A stretch of DNA of 13,420 bases from an uncultured Burkholderiaceae bacterium (GTDB lineage: Bacteria > Pseudomonadota > Gammaproteobacteria > Burkholderiales > Burkholderiaceae_C). The first letter of the stretch is position 1, and the number at the start of each line of letters is the position of its first letter. A program made the position numbers and the translations under genes. The notes beneath the pieces are model-generated. The model had not been told where the DNA came from and searched no databases. It worked only from the letters and a program-made list of their open reading frames with translations. Shown piece after piece: positions 6,873-13,282 of this stretch. The stretch lies in the NCBI GenBank assembly GCA_938022295.1, contig CALIDR010000078.1, forward strand, positions 1 through 13,420, in the 5' to 3' direction.

Positions 6873-7550
6873 TCATTCCGCGGCGATGCGCAGGGCCGTC
6901 GCCGCCGCCCACGGGGCACCGAACAGCGCCAGCGCGAGCATCGCGCCGAGCAGCGAGAAGTGCGCGCCGACGCCGAGCCCGGCGTCGTGGGCGTCGACGG
7001 CGCCGGCGCCGAAGATCAGCACGGGCACGAACAGCGGCAGCACGAGCAGCGCGAGCAGCACGCCGCCGCCGCGCAGGCCCACCGTCAGCGCCGCACCCAC
7101 GGCACCGATCAGGCTCAGCAGTGGCGTGCCGAGCAGCAGCGACGCGACGAGCACGCCGGTCGCCCCCGGCGCCAGGCCGTACTGCAGCGCCAGCAGCGGT
7201 GCCACCAGCGTCAGCAGCAGGCCGCTGCTCAGCCAGTGCGCCGCGACCTTGCCGAGCACGAGCAGCGGCAGCGGCGTGGGCGACAGCAGCAGCTGCTCGA
7301 GCGTGCCGTCGCGGTGGTCGTCGGCGAACAGGCGCGCCAGCGACAGCATCGCCGCCAGCAGCGCCGCCACCCACAGCACGCCGGCGCCCATGCGGTGCAG
7401 CAGCGCCGGGTCGGCGCCGACGCCGAGCGGGAACAGGCTCGCGACGATCGCGAAGAAGACCAGCGCGGCGCCGGTGTCGGCGCGGCGGCGCAGCGCGATG
7501 CGCAGGTCGCGCACGACCACCGCGCGCACGGCGTCCAAGGCGGTGGTCAC
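6873..7550 (-). CDS. ccmB: Heme exporter membrane subunit CcmB
   Basis: A 225-residue integral membrane protein (E. coli CcmB is about 220). VRDLRIALRRR at residues 13-23 starts the protein, and FADDHRDGTLEQLLLSP (75-91) is the most conserved CcmB motif. Six hydrophobic stretches include VFFAIVASLFPLGVG (31-45) and LLALLVLPLFVPVLIFGAGA (165-184). It forms the transmembrane part of the CcmAB ABC complex, which uses ATP to release holo-CcmE from CcmC-CcmD. The start is GTG at 7550-7548, overlapping the ccmA stop as GTGA, which points to coupled translation. The GTG start is chosen because the family N-terminus begins close to this point. Confidence 0.94.
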   Translation of the reverse strand: MTTALDAVRAVVVRDLRIALRRRADTGAALVFFAIVASLFPLGVGADPALLHRMGAGVLWVAALLAAMLSLARLFADDHRDGTLEQLLLSPTPLPLLVLGKVAAHWLSSGLLLTLVAPLLALQYGLAPGATGVLVASLLLGTPLLSLIGAVGAALTVGLRGGGVLLALLVLPLFVPVLIFGAGAVDAHDAGLGVGAHFSLLGAMLALALFGAPWAAATALRIAAE

Positions 7551-8173
7551 AGCGCCAGCTCCTGCTGCGGCAGGTCGGCATCGAATGTCACCTCCTGGTG
7601 ACTCGTCAGCACGACGACGCCGCCACCGCGCGCGTGGCCGGCCACGAGCGCCTGCAGCCAGACGGCGGCGGCGCGGTCGAGGGCGGTGAACGGTTCGTCG
7701 AGCACCCACAGCGGCGCGTCGCGCGACAGCGCGAGCCGCGCCAGCGCGACGCGGCGGCGCTGCCCCTGCGACAGGATGCGCACCGGCGCGCGCTCGCGGC
7801 GCGCGAGGCCGGCGTCGGCCAGCGCCGCAAGTGCCGCGGCGTCGGTGCACGGGTGGCCGGCGAGCGCCGCCGCGGCGCGCAGGTTCTCCAGCGCCGTCAG
7901 GTCGTCCTTCGTCGCCGCGGCGTGGCCGACGTAGACGAGGCGGCGGTGGAGCTCGTCGCGCTGTGTGCGCGTCGGCACGCCGTCCCAACGCACCTCGCCC
8001 GCGTCGGGCTCGAGCAGGCCGCAGATCAGGCGCAGCAGGCTCGTCTTGCCGGCGCCGTTGGCGCCGCGCACGTGCAGCAGGTGGCCGCGCGGCAGCGCGA
8101 GCCCGAGGCCGCGGAACAGCAGCCGCCCGCCACGGCGGCAGGCCAGGTCGTGCAGGCCGAGGCCGCGCTCCAT
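7547..8173 (-). CDS. ccmA: Heme exporter ATP-binding subunit CcmA
   Basis: A 208-residue ABC ATPase. Walker A is GANGAGKTS at residues 37-45, the ABC signature LSQGQ is at 134-138 followed by RRRVALARLAL, Walker B LWVLDEP is at 155-161 (Asp159, Glu160), and the switch histidine in TSHQ is at about 192. RGANGAGKTSLLRLICGLL and the short length are typical of CcmA. It powers the CcmAB step of System I cytochrome c maturation on the cytoplasmic face. The ATG at 8173 is used; a GTG one codon upstream (8176) is an equally possible start. No clear ribosome binding site lies before either. ccmA is the first gene of the run and diverges from crtI across a roughly 90-bp control region. Confidence 0.95.
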   Translation of the reverse strand: MERGLGLHDLACRRGGRLLFRGLGLALPRGHLLHVRGANGAGKTSLLRLICGLLEPDAGEVRWDGVPTRTQRDELHRRLVYVGHAAATKDDLTALENLRAAAALAGHPCTDAAALAALADAGLARRERAPVRILSQGQRRRVALARLALSRDAPLWVLDEPFTALDRAAAVWLQALVAGHARGGGVVVLTSHQEVTFDADLPQQELAL

Positions 8174-8201
8174 CACCGGCCGCGATCTCGGGAAAGCACG
8201 G

Positions 8202-8219
8202 TGTCAATCTTTCTGATCA
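8202..8219. promoter_or_regulatory. Second, imperfect PpsR/CrtJ-like site
   Basis: TGTCAATCTTTCTGATCA reads TGT-N12-TCA, one base off TGT-N12-ACA in the outer triplets. Bases 8201-8220 are an imperfect direct copy of 8226-8245 (both start TGTCAAT and end CAC). The 25-bp offset is about 2.4 helical turns. PpsR/CrtJ often binds paired sites cooperatively, so this could be the weaker member of a pair. It lies nearer to ccmA than to crtI. Confidence 0.42.
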
Positions 8220-8225
8220 CGAGCA

Positions 8226-8254
8226 TTGTCAATTTTGTCTGACACTCATAGGAT
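8226..8254 (+). promoter_or_regulatory. Candidate sigma70 promoter for crtI
   Basis: A -35 element TTGTCA (8226-8231, one mismatch to TTGACA) is followed by a 17-bp spacer and the -10 element TAGGAT (8249-8254, four of six). This would start transcription near 8261, only a few bases before the crtI ATG, so the message would be nearly leaderless. AGGA at 8250-8253 could instead act as a ribosome binding site for an upstream start, so the exact start is uncertain. Bases 8201-8264 are 26 of 64 G+C, far below the flanking genes. Confidence 0.5.
8227..8244. promoter_or_regulatory. PpsR/CrtJ-type operator (TGT-N12-ACA) at crtI
   Basis: TGTCA (8227-8231), eight bases, then TGACA (8240-8244) is an exact match to the TGT-N12-ACA palindrome bound by PpsR/CrtJ, the repressor of carotenoid and bacteriochlorophyll genes in purple bacteria. 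It overlaps the -35 element and spacer of the candidate crtI promoter, a natural position for repression under oxygen. The site faces crtI on one side and ccmA on the other. The PpsR gene itself is not in the window, so binding is inferred from motif and context. Confidence 0.72.
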
Positions 8255-8264
8255 ACGCTGAATC

Positions 8265-9821
8265 ATGATGCCTCCAGCCCCCACGTCCGCGCTCGGCGGC
8301 GGTCGTCCACATGCGGTCGTGATCGGCAGCGGCTTCGGCGGCCTCGCCGCGGCGGTGCGGCTAGGCGCACGCGGCTACCGCGTGACGGTGCTCGAGAAGC
8401 TCGACGCACCCGGCGGCCGGGCCTACGTGCACCGCCAGGACGGCTTCACGTTCGACGCCGGGCCGACCGTGATCACGGCGCCGTTCCTGCTCGAGGAATT
8501 GTGGCGCCTGGCCGGCCGGCGCCTGGCCGACGACGTCGACCTGCGCCCGGTCAGCCCCTTCTACCGCATCCGCTTCGACGACGGCACGCTGTTCGACTAC
8601 AGCGGCGACCCGCAGGCGATGCGCGAGCAGGTGGCGCGCCTCGCCCCCGGGGACGTCGACGGCTACGAGCGTTTCCTGCAAGCGAGCGAGGCGATCTACA
8701 GGGTCGGCTTCGAGCAGCTCGGCCACGTGCCGTTCGACTCGTGGACCGACATGGCGCGCGTGGCGCCGCAGCTCGTCAAGCTGCAGAGCTGGCGCACCGT
8801 CTACCAGATGGCCAGCCGCTACATCCGCGACGAGAAGCTGCGCCACATCCTGACCTACCAGCCGCTGCTGGTGGGTGGCAACCCGTTCGACACGACGTCG
8901 GTCTACTGCCTGATCCTGTTCCTCGAGCGCCGCTTCGGCGTGCACTTCGCGATGGGCGGCACCGGCAGCCTCGTCAAGGGGCTGGTCAGGCTGATCGAGG
9001 GCCAGGGCAACGTCGTGCGCTGCCGGGCGCCGGTGCGCGAGATCACGGTCGAGGGCCGGCGCGCGAGCGGCGTGCGCCTGGACAGCGGCGAGGTGATCCG
9101 CGCCGACGTCGTCGTCTCGAACGCCGATTCGGCGTGGACCTACAAGCACCTCGTGCCGGCCGCGCACCGCCGCCGCTGGACCGACCGCAAGATCGAGCGG
9201 GCCCGCTACTCGATGAGCCTGTTCGTCTGGTACTTCGGCACCCGCCGCCGCTACGACGGCGTCGCCCACCACACGATCGCGTTCGGCCCGCGCTACCGCG
9301 AACTGCTGACCGACATCTTCACCCGCAAGGTGCTCGCCGACGACTTCAGCCTTTACCTGCACCGGCCGACCGCCACCGACCCCTCGCTCGCGCCGCCCGG
9401 CTGCGACACGTTCTACGCGCTGTCGCCGGTGCCGCACCTGGACAGCGGCGTCGACTGGTCGACGATGGCCGAGACGTACCGGCGCAAGATCATGCGCCGG
9501 CTGCAGGACACGCTGCTGCCGGACCTCGAGCACCAGGTCGTCACGTCGCGCCTGCTGACGCCGCCCGACTTCGAGCAGCGGCTGAATTCGTACCGCGGCG
9601 CCGCGTTCGGCCTCGAGCCGGTGCTGGCGCAGAGTGCCTGGTTCCGCCCGCACAACCGCAGCGAGGAACTCGACGGGCTGTACCTCGTCGGTGCCGGCAC
9701 CCACCCCGGCGCCGGGCTGCCGGGCGTGCTGTCGTCGGCGCGCGTGCTCGACGCCGTGGTCCCCGACCCGGCGGCGCTGGTTCACCGCGTTGCGGCCACC
9801 GCGGCCGTGGCGCCGGCCTGA
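8265..9821 (+). CDS. crtI: Phytoene desaturase CrtI
   Basis: A 518-residue FAD-dependent carotenoid desaturase. The dinucleotide-binding motif VVIGSGFGGLAAA is at residues 18-30, with the acidic ribose-binding residue in VTVLEKLDAPGGR (40-52). FDAGPTVITAP (63-73) is typical, and the bacterial phytoene dehydrogenase signature LVGAGTHPGAGLPGVLSSAR occupies about 474-493. CrtI introduces three or four double bonds into phytoene, giving neurosporene or lycopene; sequence alone does not tell which. In Rubrivivax the enzyme makes both, feeding the spheroidene and spirilloxanthin branches. Two ATGs in a row (8265, 8268) are possible starts, with only a weak AGGA upstream. The gene is preceded by a PpsR-type operator and followed 4 bp later by crtB. 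Confidence 0.96.
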   Translation: MMPPAPTSALGGGRPHAVVIGSGFGGLAAAVRLGARGYRVTVLEKLDAPGGRAYVHRQDGFTFDAGPTVITAPFLLEELWRLAGRRLADDVDLRPVSPFYRIRFDDGTLFDYSGDPQAMREQVARLAPGDVDGYERFLQASEAIYRVGFEQLGHVPFDSWTDMARVAPQLVKLQSWRTVYQMASRYIRDEKLRHILTYQPLLVGGNPFDTTSVYCLILFLERRFGVHFAMGGTGSLVKGLVRLIEGQGNVVRCRAPVREITVEGRRASGVRLDSGEVIRADVVVSNADSAWTYKHLVPAAHRRRWTDRKIERARYSMSLFVWYFGTRRRYDGVAHHTIAFGPRYRELLTDIFTRKVLADDFSLYLHRPTATDPSLAPPGCDTFYALSPVPHLDSGVDWSTMAETYRRKIMRRLQDTLLPDLEHQVVTSRLLTPPDFEQRLNSYRGAAFGLEPVLAQSAWFRPHNRSEELDGLYLVGAGTHPGAGLPGVLSSARVLDAVVPDPAALVHRVAATAAVAPA

Positions 9822-9825
9822 CGCG

Positions 9826-10863
9826 ATGGCGCCGCAGGTCTCCCCCACCGACCTCGACGCCTGCCGGGCGCTGATGCGCGGCGGCTCGCGCAGCTTCTTC
9901 GCCGCCTCGTTGCTGCTGCCGCGCGCGGTGCGCGACCCGGCGTCGGCGCTGTACGCGTTCTGCCGCCTCGCCGACGACGCGATCGACGGCTCCGGGGGCG
10001 ACCCGGCCGCGGTCGCGCAGCTGCGCGCGCGGCTCGACGCCGTCTACCGCCACGCCCCGCTGGCGCACCCGGCCGACCGCGCGCTGGCGGCCGTCGTGCA
10101 CCGCTACGGCATCCCGCGCGCGCTGCCCGAGGCGCTGATCGAGGGCTTCGAATGGGACGCCCGCGGCCGCACCTACGAGACGTTCGCCGACGTCGCCGCC
10201 TACGCCGCGCGCGTGGCCGGCACCGTGGGCGCGATGATGGCGCTGCTGATGGGCGTGCGCTGCGAGGCGGGGCTCGCCAGGGCCTGCGACCTCGGCGTGG
10301 CGATGCAGCTGTCGAACATCGCGCGCGACGTCGCCGAGGACGCGGCGATGGGGCGGCTGTACCTGCCGCGGCAGTGGCTGCGCGAAGCCGGCATCGACCC
10401 CGACGCGTGGCTCGCCGATCCGCACGCGAGCCCGGCGCTGCTCGCCGTCGTGCAGCGCCTGCTCGACGAGGCCGAAGCGCTGTACCAGCGCGTCGACGCC
10501 GGGGTGCGCCTGCTGCCGCCGGCTTGCCGCCCGGGCATCAACGCCGCGCGCTACCTCTACGCCGCGATCGGTCACGAAGTGCGCCGGCGCGGGCCGCGGG
10601 CGTTCGCCACCCGCACCGTCGTCCCCTCGCGGCGCAAGGTCTGGCTGATCGCGCGCTCGGTGCTGCTGCCGGTGCGCGCCTCGCTCGCCTCGGCGCCGCC
10701 GTTGCCGGCCACGCGCTTCCTCGTGGCCGCCGCGGCGGCGGCGCCGGTGCCGCGCTTCGCCGCCGAGCGGCGCACGATCGAGGACCGGGCGGTGTGGGTC
10801 ATCGACCTCTTCGAACGCCTCGAGCGCCAGGAGCGCGCTCGCTATCGCGTCGGCGCGTCGTGA
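9826..10863 (+). CDS. crtB: Phytoene synthase CrtB
   Basis: A 345-residue trans-isoprenyl diphosphate synthase of the squalene/phytoene synthase family. It condenses two geranylgeranyl diphosphates to phytoene, the step before CrtI. The first aspartate-rich motif is CRLADDAID (residues 46-54) and the second is QLSNIARDVAED (161-172), together binding magnesium and the diphosphates. SRSFFAASLLLP (21-32) and GRLYLP (176-181) are further family markers. About 55 residues after residue 290 form a less conserved, arginine- and alanine-rich C-terminal region. The ATG at 9826 comes 4 bp after the crtI stop, so the two are cotranscribed and probably coupled. The stop overlaps a GTG start of a small membrane protein (GTGA, 10860-10863). 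Confidence 0.95.
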   Translation: MAPQVSPTDLDACRALMRGGSRSFFAASLLLPRAVRDPASALYAFCRLADDAIDGSGGDPAAVAQLRARLDAVYRHAPLAHPADRALAAVVHRYGIPRALPEALIEGFEWDARGRTYETFADVAAYAARVAGTVGAMMALLMGVRCEAGLARACDLGVAMQLSNIARDVAEDAAMGRLYLPRQWLREAGIDPDAWLADPHASPALLAVVQRLLDEAEALYQRVDAGVRLLPPACRPGINAARYLYAAIGHEVRRRGPRAFATRTVVPSRRKVWLIARSVLLPVRASLASAPPLPATRFLVAAAAAAPVPRFAAERRTIEDRAVWVIDLFERLERQERARYRVGAS

Positions 10864-11069
10864 GCCCGTCGGCGCTCGTCGCGGTCGAGTTCGCGCTCGT
10901 CATCGTCGTCGTCGTCGGTTTCGGGGTCTGGCAGCTGGTGTCGGTGCGGCGCGAGATTGCGCGCGACCGCGAACGTCAACGCGAGCGCGAAGCGCAGGCG
11001 GCGCGCGGCGCTGCCGCGGAGGACAGCGACCGTCGCGACGCGGCCGCAGCGGGGCCGCCGCCGCCCTGA
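10860..11069 (+). CDS. Small single-helix protein overlapping crtB
   Basis: A 69-residue protein starting at GTG 10860, which overlaps the crtB stop as GTGA. It has one strong membrane helix (about residues 7-27, ALVAVEFALVIVVVVGFGVW). A basic, highly charged stretch (VRREIARDRERQREREAQ, 29-46) likely forms a cytoplasmic helix or coiled coil, and an Ala/Pro-rich tail ends in PPPP. The positive-inside pattern puts the N-terminus in the periplasm. I recognise no family. The overlap and strand suggest it belongs to the crtIB message and could act as a membrane anchor or assembly factor, but that is inference. The next gene converges 13 bp downstream, so it ends the transcription unit. Confidence 0.68.
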   Translation: MSPSALVAVEFALVIVVVVGFGVWQLVSVRREIARDRERQREREAQAARGAAAEDSDRRDAAAAGPPPP

Positions 11070-11082
11070 ACCGCCGCAGCGC

Positions 11083-12063
11083 TCACGCCGCGATCGCCTC
11101 GCCACCGCCGGCCGTCGCCGGCGCGCACGCGCGGTCGGCCTGGCGCAGCACGTGGGCGAGCGCGCCCGGCGCGTTCGTGAGGCCGTGGGCAGTGATCCCG
11201 AGCGCGAGCGCCGTCAGCGCGGGCGTGATCTCCCAGTCGGCGGCCAGGCGCGCGAAGCAGCGGTCGTGGCGGTCGGCCAGCGCGGCGTCGAACGCCATGC
11301 TCGTCGGCGTGGCGAGGCCGACGCCGGCGCGGTCGAGCACGCGCAGCAGCGCCGTCCAGCCGGTGTCGTGCAGCAGGCCGGCGAGGTAGGCGTCGAAACG
11401 GTCGACGCCGGCCGGCGCGGCGAGGCTGGTGCAGGCGTCGGCCTTGCGCTCGGCGAGCTCCCACAGCCGTGCGCCGACGCGCGCCGCCTGGCGGCTGCCC
11501 TGGCCGTCGAATACCGGCTTGAGCACGACGCGCGCGATCGCCGACTGCAGGCCGGTGGTGCCGAGCAGGTCGACGGCGGCGTCGAGCGTGTCGACGTCGC
11601 CGCGCCGGCGGTAGAACGGGCTGCGCGCCATGCGCAGCACCTCGGCGGCGAGCGCCAGGTCCTTCGCCACCTGCTGCACGACGGCGGCCCGCGTCGGCAG
11701 GTCCTGCCGCAGCAGCGCCAGCAGGTGAGGGATCACCGCCGGCGCACGCGGCAGCAGGTCGGCCGGCCAGCGGGGCTGGGCGAGCATCGTGTCGAGCACC
11801 TGCAGGGCAGCCTGCTCGGCGGCAGCGAGTGGGCGTGCCTCGGGCGGTGGCGCGCCGAGCAGCCACGCCAGCGCGCTCGGCAGTGCCGCACCCGGTGCCG
11901 CCGGCGTCGACGCCGCCGCGGCGATCGCAACCGCCGGCGTCGCCGCCCCGGGCCGGCCCACTGGTGATCCGGCCGTCGGCGGCGGATGCGGGCGGGGTGC
12001 CCCCGGCGCCGCCGCGGCAGCGTCCGGTGTCGCGGGTCGCAGGCGGCGTAGCCAGCCGAACAT
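11083..12063 (-). CDS. HDOD-domain protein
   Basis: A 326-residue protein. The N-terminus (MFGWLRRLRP) is basic and amphipathic, followed by an Ala/Pro-rich linker to about residue 65. A helical domain of the HDOD type follows (about 90-310). Supporting segments are LPRAPAVIPHLLALL (104-118), AKDLALAAEVLRMARSPFYRR (133-153), where HDOD proteins show a Val/Leu-rich helix then N/SxxY, and LDAAVDLLGTTGLQSAI (160-176). GLLHDTGW (229-236) keeps His232-Asp233. HDOD domains are HD-superfamily relatives found in bacterial signalling proteins, usually without proven phosphodiesterase activity. GGAG lies just before the ATG at 12063. It diverges from the unknown gene at 12379 and converges on the crt unit. 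Confidence 0.85.
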   Translation of the reverse strand: MFGWLRRLRPATPDAAAAAPGAPRPHPPPTAGSPVGRPGAATPAVAIAAAASTPAAPGAALPSALAWLLGAPPPEARPLAAAEQAALQVLDTMLAQPRWPADLLPRAPAVIPHLLALLRQDLPTRAAVVQQVAKDLALAAEVLRMARSPFYRRRGDVDTLDAAVDLLGTTGLQSAIARVVLKPVFDGQGSRQAARVGARLWELAERKADACTSLAAPAGVDRFDAYLAGLLHDTGWTALLRVLDRAGVGLATPTSMAFDAALADRHDRCFARLAADWEITPALTALALGITAHGLTNAPGALAHVLRQADRACAPATAGGGEAIAA

Positions 12064-12135
12064 GGGCGCTCCGTGTCGAGGTGTATCCACCGCATATCGG
12101 TGCCGGCGCGGCCGGATTGAGCCCGACATCGGCGG

Positions 12136-12150
12136 CACGGCGCCGCCGTG
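12136..12150. promoter_or_regulatory. Operator-like dyad upstream of the HDOD gene
   Basis: CACGGCG-C-CGCCGTG is a perfect 7+7 inverted repeat around one central base, 73 bp upstream of the HDOD start. It could bind a dimeric regulator; chance in GC-rich DNA cannot be excluded. Confidence 0.28.
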
Positions 12151-12200
12151 TGGTGCAGCCCCCGCGCCCGCGAGGGCCGCAGAGACATCGCGTTGCCGGC

Positions 12201-12215
12201 GTCACGCGCCGTGAC
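12201..12215. promoter_or_regulatory. Operator-like dyad in the divergent region
   Basis: GTCACG-CGC-CGTGAC is a perfect 6+6 inverted repeat with a 3-base centre, lying near the middle of the divergent intergenic region. Its outer GTCAC/GTGAC arms are less GC-biased than the background, which makes a protein-binding site somewhat more likely than for the other dyad. The regulator is unknown. Confidence 0.32.
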
Positions 12216-12378
12216 AAGGCCCGGCGCTGGAACGGCCGATATCCGGGGCATCGGGGTCGGTGATCTACTTCGCGGCCGGGCACGGGGCTACGATCGGCGT
12301 GTTCCGAAACGTGACGACTGCCAGCGCAGCAGTTGGCGCGGCCACCGCAGGACACCGGGCGCACGAGGGAGATCGGAC

Positions 12379-13125
12379 ATGCGGGACTTCGACGATCCGT
12401 CACTGTGGCGCATCAGCGCCTTCGAGCGGCTGCGCCGCGAGACCGGCGACAGCGGCTATGCGCGGCTCGAAAGCACCACCGTCCTGCCGACGACGCTCGT
12501 GTCCGACCTGCGGCGGCGCGACAACGACGCCGCCCGCGGCGACGTGCTCGAAGTGCTCGCCGCCTGCCAGCGCCACCGCGAGGCGGCGCTGCTGTACCTG
12601 GCGCACCAGGGCCTCGTGTGGCCGCTGACGGTTTTCCCGCACGAGGGCGTCTACCACGCGCCGCGCGAGCTGCGCCCAGACCCCGACAGCGGCCTGACGG
12701 CGGTCAAGCTGCTCGCGATCGAGCCGCCGGGCCTGCGGCCGCCGGGCCACTGGATGCGCGAGCGCGTCGGCCGCGAGGCGCACTACCGGCCGCTCGCGCC
12801 GCTGCTGTGGCGCTTCGCGCTGGACGGGCCGCGCGAGCGGCTGCTCGGCGAGCTCGGCGGCACCGCGGCGTACCGCGCGCTGTCCGATCCGCGCGCCAGC
12901 GGCCTCGACGCGCCCGGCGCGCTCGGCTCGGCGATCGAGCGGCTGCGTCGCGATTCGGTGCCGCTGCGCGAGATCGCGCGCTGGCCGGGCCTGAAGGTCG
13001 AGCGCGCCGCGCGCCTGCTCAACGCGCTGTACCTCGTACACGCGCTGATGGTGATGCGCGCCCACCCGGCCGCGAAGCCGGAGCCGACCGGCGACGCCCC
13101 CGCCCGCGGCTGGCTGCGCCGCTGA
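12379..13125 (+). CDS. Unrecognised 248-residue protein
   Basis: A cytoplasmic-looking protein with no signal peptide or clear membrane helix. The N-terminal half contains LRRRDNDAARGDVLEVLAACQRHREAALLYL (starting near residue 44). A middle part has VWPLTVFPHEGVYHAPREL (79-97) and LTAVKLLAIEPPGLRPPG. The C-terminal helical part carries IARWPGLKVERAARLLNALYLVHALMVMRAHPAA, which loosely recalls the closing helices of some bacterial signalling domains (for example PATAN/DUF4388); that likeness is weak and I do not rely on it. The ATG at 12379 has a GAGGGAGA-type ribosome binding site about 7 bases upstream, which fixes the start well. It diverges from the HDOD gene, so the two may share regulation. 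The function is unknown. Confidence 0.8.
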   Translation: MRDFDDPSLWRISAFERLRRETGDSGYARLESTTVLPTTLVSDLRRRDNDAARGDVLEVLAACQRHREAALLYLAHQGLVWPLTVFPHEGVYHAPRELRPDPDSGLTAVKLLAIEPPGLRPPGHWMRERVGREAHYRPLAPLLWRFALDGPRERLLGELGGTAAYRALSDPRASGLDAPGALGSAIERLRRDSVPLREIARWPGLKVERAARLLNALYLVHALMVMRAHPAAKPEPTGDAPARGWLRR

Positions 13126-13157
13126 GGGCGCCCGCCGCCGCGCCGCGTCACGCCCGG

Positions 13158-13187
13158 GGCCCGCTTCGGCTACCCTTGCGGGCCTTT
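13158..13187 (+). terminator. Candidate intrinsic terminator
   Basis: GGCCCGC (13158-13164) pairs perfectly with GCGGGCC (13178-13184) across a 13-base loop, and TTT follows at 13185-13187. It lies 32 bp after the stop of the unknown gene, where a terminator is expected. The T run is short, so termination may be weak. Confidence 0.5.
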
Positions 13188-13191
13188 CGCC

Positions 13192-13219
13192 GCCCGGCGC
13201 GTCCACGCGCGTGCCGGGC
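13192..13219. repeat. GC-rich hairpin before the ABC gene
   Basis: GCCCGGC (13192-13198) pairs with GCCGGGC (13213-13219); four further pairs, two of them G-U, extend the stem towards a 6-base loop. It follows directly after the candidate terminator and could be a second terminator hairpin or a 5' leader structure of the ABC gene. No T tract follows. Confidence 0.35.
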
Positions 13220-13282
13220 CGCCCGGCGCCGGTGCCGCCACCCGCGGTCGCCTGCGCGCCGCCCCGACACGGAGACCGAATC

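Larger units (their letters stand above)
12064..12378. other. Divergent intergenic region, 315 bp, no gene seen
   Basis: This stretch separates the HDOD gene and the unknown + strand gene, which point away from each other, so it should hold both promoters. I could not find a convincing -35/-10 pair; TACGAT (12289-12294) is the best -10-like word on the + strand but has no good -35. Frames open across it on the + strand have no start-site support and are Arg/Ala/Pro-rich, as expected of shadow frames in this base composition. Two short dyads in it are listed separately. Confidence 0.6.

Noticed and set aside
6836..6919. A 28-residue N-terminal extension of CcmC.
   Set aside because: It is arginine- and proline-rich, overlaps the end of ccmB and would make the protein longer than the family; MSWTRF at 6835 fits the usual start.
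8202..8232. Perfect TTGACA words on the - strand as a proven ccmA promoter.
   Set aside because: No good -10 lies 16-18 bp downstream of either copy (GATTGA at 8209-8204 is the best and weak), so I did not list a ccmA promoter.
6290..8242. A 650-residue open frame on the + strand opposite ccmA, ccmB and ccmC.
   Set aside because: Composition is Arg/Ala/Gln repeats with no domain, and the opposite strand encodes three firmly recognised ccm proteins.
11070..11082. A terminator between the crt unit and the convergent HDOD gene.
   Set aside because: The gap is 13 bp and shows neither a stable hairpin nor a T run.
12064..12138. A 25-residue N-terminal extension of the HDOD protein.
   Set aside because: The ATG at 12063 has a GGAG ribosome binding site just upstream and the extension is compositionally noncoding-like.
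12148..12378. A 77-residue upstream extension of the unknown + strand protein.
   Set aside because: ATG 12379 has a strong GAGGGAGA ribosome binding site, while the extension is Arg-rich and covers the likely promoter region.
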